Below are positions 58,561-64,000 of a stretch of DNA of 64,000 nucleotides, in pieces. The notes below the pieces were generated by a model. It saw nothing but the letters and a program-made list of their open reading frames with translations, ran no database searches and had not been told where the DNA came from. The position numbers and the translations under genes are program-made. Every line of letters begins with the position of its first letter. The first letter of the stretch is position 1. Source of the DNA: Wurfbainia villosa (taxonomy: Eukaryota; Streptophyta; Magnoliopsida; Zingiberales; Zingiberaceae); NCBI GenBank assembly GCA_025175895.1, contig CM046004.1:47047359-47111358 (forward strand). The letters are read 5' to 3'.

Positions 58561-58911
58561 TTACTTCATCTAATTTCTTACGGCTTAGGAGTAGTTAAAT
58601 TTGCTAACTCACCTGACGCACAGTTACCATATAAAATGGATTTACACGCCCTGCAGTCTTTGTAAACAAATTTCTTGCTCAGTCTCTTTATCAAAATCAG
58701 GTGAAGTAAATTTTCTTTACTTCGGTCCTTAAATAATCTTATAGTGGTCTTATTAGGTCCAGCCTCTGTGCCACCTTAGGGATTACTTAGGCTTTTTCAA
58801 GAAATTCTGAAAAAGGTTTTGATCAAAATTACTAAAACATTTAAAACCTTTTCACTTAGAGTACCCTTAGGGATTTAGTTAGCCATAGAACTAGCTCTGA
58901 TACCAAAAAAA
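58561..58911 (-). other. Pararetrovirus leader and tRNA-Met priming site, inverted
   Basis: About 350 bp upstream (minus strand) of ORF1. It ends at 58,890-58,905 in AGCTCTGATACCA, the reverse complement of the TGGTATCAGAGC tRNA-Met site that marks position 1 of caulimovirid genomes. No complete ORF. This places the two segments (leader and ORF1) in their viral order, as one intact piece. Confidence 0.75.
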
Positions 58912-58929
58912 AAAAATGATTGCACCAAC

Positions 58930-59459
58930 AAATAGAAGATGGAGAATGAAGTTATTGCTGAAAACATATACAAAGGTAGCTGAGAAAGCATACCATCTCC
59001 AAGCTATGGCGCAAGCTTTCCATCCTCGGAATGAGTTCCTCTAAATTGAGGATTCGAGTATTCCTATCAGAGGAGGAAGAAGGAGTGGAGGCAACTAGAG
59101 GAGTGGACTCACTCATGATGGGCATGAAGGAGTCAACCCGGAGTATTGTGTTAGTGATCCCAAAGGAGAAAGGGTGATACTCTGGGAAATAGAGGGGATT
59201 CCTAAGAAGAAGGGAGATGTAGAAGGGGAAGCAAAAAGAGTCGTTGCCAGAAGGCTCATGGAAGCAGGAGAGGAAAATGGGGAGGTTGATGGTGGTTGTA
59301 GATTGTTAGAAACCACCTGATGGATGATTGAGGAAGGGGAACCATCGGGAGAAGGAAAGGAAGGGAAAATAAGGGGGGGGGGGGTTAAATGTGTCCAATA
59401 ACGTGGATATGGGAAGAGGAGATGAAGTTGAAGGAAGATCGGTTGTTGGAGGGGGCACC
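58930..59459 (-). pseudogene. Degenerate Pro/Ser-rich ORF, C-terminal part
   Basis: The minus-strand frame carries long Pro/Ser/Thr-rich stretches (PPPTTDLPSTSS, about 59,410-59,455) and an acidic/Leu tail with NLEELIPRMESLRHSLE near 59,000-59,050. When the solo LTR and one TSD are ignored, its frame joins the frame of 61,624-62,205. Function and family unknown; could be a transposon-encoded or host pseudogene. Confidence 0.4.
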
Positions 59460-61618
59460 TGATGTAAGCAAAATATATAGGGTTTTAGGAGTAGTTTTTG
59501 CTCATATCTTGTTAAATTTTGAATCAGTTTCATGTATATGTTACTCTGTTTTGCATGCATTTCCTATTTTCTAGTTCGGAGGTCTTCTCGTTGTTCTTTT
59601 GAATGCAGGTTGGCTTTTCGGGCGGAAAAGATGCATTTTCGGAGCGAAAGAAGGACATTTCATGCTAGACACAGAGTGGGACACAGCTAGGGCGTGTGGA
59701 TTCACACGGCCATGTCCGATGGGCAAAGATCAGCACACCAGGGCTACACACGGCCTGATCGTGTGGAAACACACGGCCATGTGGCGGCCCGATTGAGTTG
59801 TGCGACTAGGGTTTTTTCCTGATTTGGCAGCGGTCTGAGGCGATGTCTATATAAGGATGGCTCAGCCCAAACCCTAGGGGGGAGGCACGATGGCTAGGAC
59901 AGCACGTTGAAGCCCTAAAAAGCTTCGGTAACTCAGTGCAGCAGGGAGAAGGAACGCCGTCGGAGGTCCACCACTTGCAGTATAATGCCAGAGAGAAGGT
60001 CACAATGCAATGTAATCTCTATTTCTGCACTCTCTTTCTATTGTAATTGAACTTAAACATGTGTTGTGATTCTTCCTCCGCATTTATGGAGTAGAACTTT
60101 TGATTCTAGGATTAGGGAGTAGCTTGTGTTCATAGACAATGTTGGTTCATATTAAATTCTGGCCAAAAGTTTGATTTGACAATCGGATGTTGGTCTTTAT
60201 TATACCTACATGTTTTTGGCTTTCTTTCCGCTGTGCTTAGACAATACGAGGTGGTGATTGCCCTCGCAATCTAGATTTAGGAGGTTTGATAAAGGAACCT
60301 TGGGGTAAACCTGACCTCCCGTAACTACGGGGAGAAGGGAGCGGTGGAATCAGAAATGGTCCACCGCAAGGATTGATTTGGCATCCTCATACCCTCTATC
60401 CCGTCCTTTTGGGCGAGGATAGCTCCCGGTGAATGCGACGGCTCTGCGAGACATTTCATGCTAGATGTAGAGTGGGACACGGCCAGGGCGTGTGGATTCA
60501 CACGGCCATGTTCGATGGGCGAAGATAAGCACACCAAGGCCACAGACGGCCTGACCGTGTGGAAACACACGACCGTGTTGCGGCCTAAGAGAGTTGTGCG
60601 ACTAGGGTTTTTTCCTGATTTTGCAGCAGTCCGAGGCAATGTTTATATAAGGATGGCTCCGCCCAAACCCTAGGGGGGAGACACGATGGCTAGGATGGCA
60701 CGCCAAAGCCCTAAAAATCTTCAGTAACTCACAGTGGGGAGGAGGAACGCCGCTGGAGGTCCACCACTTGCAATACAACACTGGAGAGAAGGTCACAATG
60801 CATTGCAATCTCTATTTTTGCACTCTCTTTCTATTGTAATTGAACTTAAACATGTGTTGTGATTCATCCCTCGCATTTATGGAGTAGAACTTTTAATTTT
60901 AGGATTAGGGAGTAGCTTGTGTTCATAGACAATATTGGTTCATATTAAATTCTGGCCAAAAGTTTGATTTGACAATTGGATGTTGGTCTTTATTATACCT
61001 ACGTGTATTTGACTTTCTTTCCACTGTGCTTAGACGATATGAGGTGGTGATAGCCCTTGCAATCTAGATTTAGGAGGTTTGATCAAGGAACCTAGGGGTA
61101 AGCATGACCTCCCGTAACTGCGGGGAGAAGGGAGCGCTAGAATCGGAAACGGTCCACTGCAAGTTTGGCATCCTTGTACCCTATATCCCGTCATTTTGGG
61201 TGAGGATAGCTCCCGGTGAATGCGGCGGCTCTGCGGGAGAGTGTATGATGTCTCTTCCCCAAAGCCGTAAGTAAAAGTTTAGATGATGCCAATTGACAAC
61301 GTTGTTCTGTGGTACACAAGCGAAATCGAAGTCCTAGAATCACCTTTTTAAGACCCCGGGACCCTCTTTTCCTCCTCTGTGTGACACCGCACTGAGTAAG
61401 CTCCTCCGATAGTCCTCACAAACCGACTCTCACTGAGATTTCGTCCGAACAACCGCAACCACTTAGAGGATTGATACTCAAATCCCAGTCCTTGTGGGAT
61501 CGATAATCTATTTATTACTTGACGACATTCGTGCACTTGTGAGTGTTTAGCGCGATCCCGTACTTTGAGTCTTCGACGGTCTCCGTCGTGGGATTTAAGG
61601 TTGCGACCGTGCGCATCA
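59460..61618. repeat. Solo LTR with internal 796-bp duplication
   Basis: Begins TGATGTAAGC, ends GCGCATCA, and is flanked by the perfect TSD GCACC (59,455-59,459 and 61,619-61,623). Within it, about 59,654-60,449 and 60,450-61,245 are tandem copies. Each holds an ACACGGCC-rich block, a TATATAAGG box (59,848-59,856 and 60,644-60,652) and an AAACCCTAGGGGGG stretch. No internal region remains, consistent with LTR-LTR recombination. Confidence 0.9.
59848..59856 (+). promoter_or_regulatory. TATA-like box, first copy in the solo LTR
   Basis: TATATAAGG; repeated at 60,644-60,652 because of the tandem duplication, so the LTR has two candidate core promoters. This also suggests plus orientation of the LTR. 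Confidence 0.5.
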
Positions 61619-61623
61619 GCACC

Positions 61624-62205
61624 GTTATTAGTGGTTCTTCGCTAGTAGGAGGATGGGTGCTAGAGTCGAGTTCTAAACCAGGCCGGGGAGAAAGGCCTTC
61701 CTAGCTAGGGGTCGATGGGGAAGATGATGGGGACATGGTCAGAATTTTTAAAGGCAAAGATTGAGGAGATTTAGCTGAAACTTATTCTAATTCTTGGGGG
61801 AGCTCAAAAGAAGGAGGAGAATCAAGGGGAGTGATCTCTTCTTCCTAAAGCCGTCACCATGCATCCCCCCTCATTTTAGCTTGGGATTGCAAAAAAGGAG
61901 GAGGTGGCATATGACCACCCAAAATTAAAGGTGGCGAAGCGGGCAGGCTAGGGTTTGGTGATGATAATGAAGAAGGAAGTGGAGAGGATTGTAATGATTG
62001 GAAGTTTACATGGGGAGAAGGTGAAACAATGGGGGATGAAGGTGCGGAGGAACGAGGAAAAGAGGTGGATGTTGAAGCAAGGGTGGGGGTACCAAAGAAG
62101 CAGAAATAAGGGGCAAAAATGTTGTGGTAGTAGATGATTGGTTTCTGCTTTGTCTAAGCTCCTGAAGGTACTTTGCCATTGTTAGTGAAAGTCCTAGAGC
62201 CAATC
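61624..62205 (-). pseudogene. Degenerate Pro/Ser-rich ORF, N-terminal part
   Basis: The minus strand from about 62,203 encodes a short polar start (MAKYLQELRQSRN, about 62,143-62,180) followed by a Pro/Leu/His-rich region, then stops. Its frame joins the 58,930-59,459 segment across the solo LTR insertion. No domain recognised. Low-complexity bias makes coding status uncertain. Confidence 0.38.
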
Positions 62206-62215
62206 ATGTGATGAT

Positions 62216-63985
62216 TGTTGTATGAACTTTGTTGTATCATATTCCTATTTATAAAGGCATTTCTTTATGGTTATTATACTTACTTGTATTGGTGCCAAAT
62301 AACTAAGTATAATAACGTCCTTGAGTAGAAGGTTCTTATCTATATCAATCGATTGGTTGAATCGATAATGAGATGATATAGAGAACACTATTCTTAATCA
62401 TTCCTAGTCAAGTATTAACATTCAGGGACAATGTTAATGCGAAGAGACTAGCATATAGGTCAACTCGATGACTTGATCTCACAAGTCATGGATACGAGAT
62501 ATCAAGTTGACACATGGGTATGCATTGGAGAATGTATACTGAATGACTCGCCATGATAAAGTATCATGGATCGTTATATGAGTGTCATATACTTTCTCAT
62601 GTGACTATTAGTCCTTGGACCTGAAGTCACCATGGTTCTCTACATAAGGAGTTGCATACTTTGGCTTCGTCAAATGTCACCCATAAATAGGTGGACTATA
62701 AAGGCGATTACTAGGTATGTAACAAATTATGCGGAGGGATTTGAGTGATGTTGATGGGATCTGTCCCTCCTATATGACGGGAGTGACATCGTTATTCTTG
62801 ATAGAGTGAGACCACTAAGTGCATGGTCAAGCCCAAATGAGTCATTATGAGATATTGAGCTCATTTGATTAGAGTGAGTCTACTTGGAGTTCAAGATATA
62901 GATTGTACCGAGGATGACACGGTCTATGCCTCAATTTGTCAATCTAGATGTCAAAGATAGAGGGACATTGTCACATATTGTGAGAGTCACAATTAGTAGT
63001 CACAAAGGTGATGTTGGATCTTAACATTCTTGTAACTTGAGTAGCAATGATGTGTTGCTAGATACCGCTCATTGCTTATGTTCCTAAATCAGTTTAGGAG
63101 CATTACCAATGTTACAAGAACCTATTGGGTCACACACAAAGGGCAATTAGATGGAGATTAGGTTCATATGATGAACCATGAGGATTAGGTTCATGGAATG
63201 AACCAAATTGGATTAAGGGTAATCCAAATTAGAATAATTGAGTTACACTCAATTTGATTCAAGTGTTGAATTAGTCTAATTTAGATTTGATTCATTGAGT
63301 CAATTTAAAATAATGAATAGAGATTCATTAAATCAAATTGACTTAAATCAAATGGTTGGATTTGATCAACCATGGGAGATAAGAGGTCAAGTTTGACTTA
63401 ACTTGAGAGGGAAGATGAATGGTCAATTTTGACTTGACCAATTATCATGTCATGGTGACTTGGCATGGGGGCTGGCCAATGATGATGTTCCACATCTTCA
63501 TGGGCTCATCATGGGGTGTCACCTCATGAGGGAGACCAAGAGCCATTGGCTCTTGGAGTTACATGCACGCATGTAACTCCCCAAATAGTGGTCGGCCACT
63601 TTGATGGGCTATCAAAGTGAGAAGTTAAGTGTGTAACTTCATCATCTTCTTCCTTGGCTCTTCCCTCAAGCTCTCCCCTTCTCCTTTGTCGTGGGTTTCT
63701 TATTGTGCTAGCACACTCTAAGTGATCTTCTCCACCTATTGCTTGTGTGGATACTAATAGAGGAGTGTACACTTGGCACTCTCGAGTTCCAGCAAACCAT
63801 TTGGATAAGCGGGATAAGCGAAGGGCGTCGCATCAAAGGTAACGCTCTTAACATGTAGATCTAGAGTAGATCTAAGGTTTTTAAACACGTACATGTAGTT
63901 TTGTTTATCTTCGCACGGATTCGTGGCCGACTTCCGGGGTTTCCGCAATGCAAAAAACGGTTTTTGCGGCTCGGATAGTCCAACA
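62216..63985 (+). repeat. 5' LTR of copia element H
   Basis: 1,770 bp from TGTTGTATGAAC to TCCAACA, followed after one base by the Met primer site. It belongs to a different family from A-E. The body of the LTR has no supported ORF; the interior of H lies beyond the window. A five-base left flank ATGAT (62,211-62,215) is the predicted TSD. The start is inferred from the TG terminus and the join to the Pro-rich remnant. Confidence 0.75.
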
Positions 63986-63986
63986 G

Positions 63987-64000
63987 TGGTATCAGAGCCA
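63987..64000 (+). other. tRNA-Met primer binding site of H
   Basis: TGGTATCAGAGCCA forms the last 14 bases of the window, showing that a copia element starts here. Confidence 0.92.

Noticed and set aside
57033..58911. A potentially infectious integrated virus
   Set aside because: Movement protein, protease, most of RT and RNase H are absent, and fragments are inverted and out of order, so no complete genome can be present here.
62216..63985. Region 63,200-63,430 as a MITE
   Set aside because: The ATTTGATT/AATCAAAT inverted repeats are within the LTR of H and no terminal inverted repeats with a TSD could be found.

Overview
This window is nuclear DNA from a flowering plant and consists almost entirely of transposable elements. 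I see no intact host gene, no tRNA or rRNA gene and no prokaryotic feature. The plant assignment rests on several things: Ty1/copia elements primed from initiator tRNA-Met (TGGTATCAGAGCC next to LTR ends), Tat/Athila-like Ty3/gypsy gag-protease, and a fossil badnavirus-like pararetrovirus. The species cannot be named from the sequence.

Left part (1-16,569): two copies (A, partial; B, complete) of one decayed copia element lie head to tail at a constant offset of 9,980 bp. The shared segment covers the internal region, the 3' LTR and about 440 bp of 3' flank, and both copies carry the same fossil stop codons and deletions. Between them lie an inverted truncated LTR of the same family (6,587-7,404) and about 425 bp of unassigned DNA.

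Middle part (16,570-28,220): an old, minus-strand gypsy element (F) retains pieces of integrase, RT/RNase H, protease and gag. Its 5' LTR carries an 80-bp tandem array. A second gypsy element (G, 19,288-26,046, gag-protease only, TSD TCAAC) sits inside that array; removing G and one TSD restores the 80-bp phase.

Central nest (28,118-55,510): a broken minus-strand coiled-coil gene of unknown identity is split by copia element C (minus, 28,224-54,752). The pol of C is split by copia element D (plus, 31,746-48,842). The 3' LTR of D is split by copia element E (plus, 37,439-46,831, TSD TTGTT). C and E are one family (LTR about 2.2 kb); D is a relative of A/B (LTR about 2.0 kb). All are disabled.

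Right part (55,511-64,000): a probable minus-strand solo LTR rich in small repeats; a scrambled endogenous pararetrovirus (57,033-58,911) with RT, coat-protein, ORF1 and leader/tRNA-Met-site fragments in mixed order and orientation; a degenerate Pro/Ser-rich ORF on the minus strand cut by a solo LTR (59,460-61,618, TSD GCACC) that has an internal 796-bp duplication; and the 5' LTR of another copia element (H, 62,216-63,985) whose tRNA-Met primer site is the last 14 bases.

The most interesting signal is in the untranslated leaders of the copia elements. Family C/E carries four copies of a self-complementary 19-mer, each inside a longer inverted repeat. Family A/B/D carries three copies of a CCCCATCGG-type motif, two of them clearly at the tips of long inverted repeats and the third with a weak stem. 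At least one stem position changes in a compensatory way between C and E, which suggests a conserved RNA structure, perhaps for packaging, dimerisation or translation.
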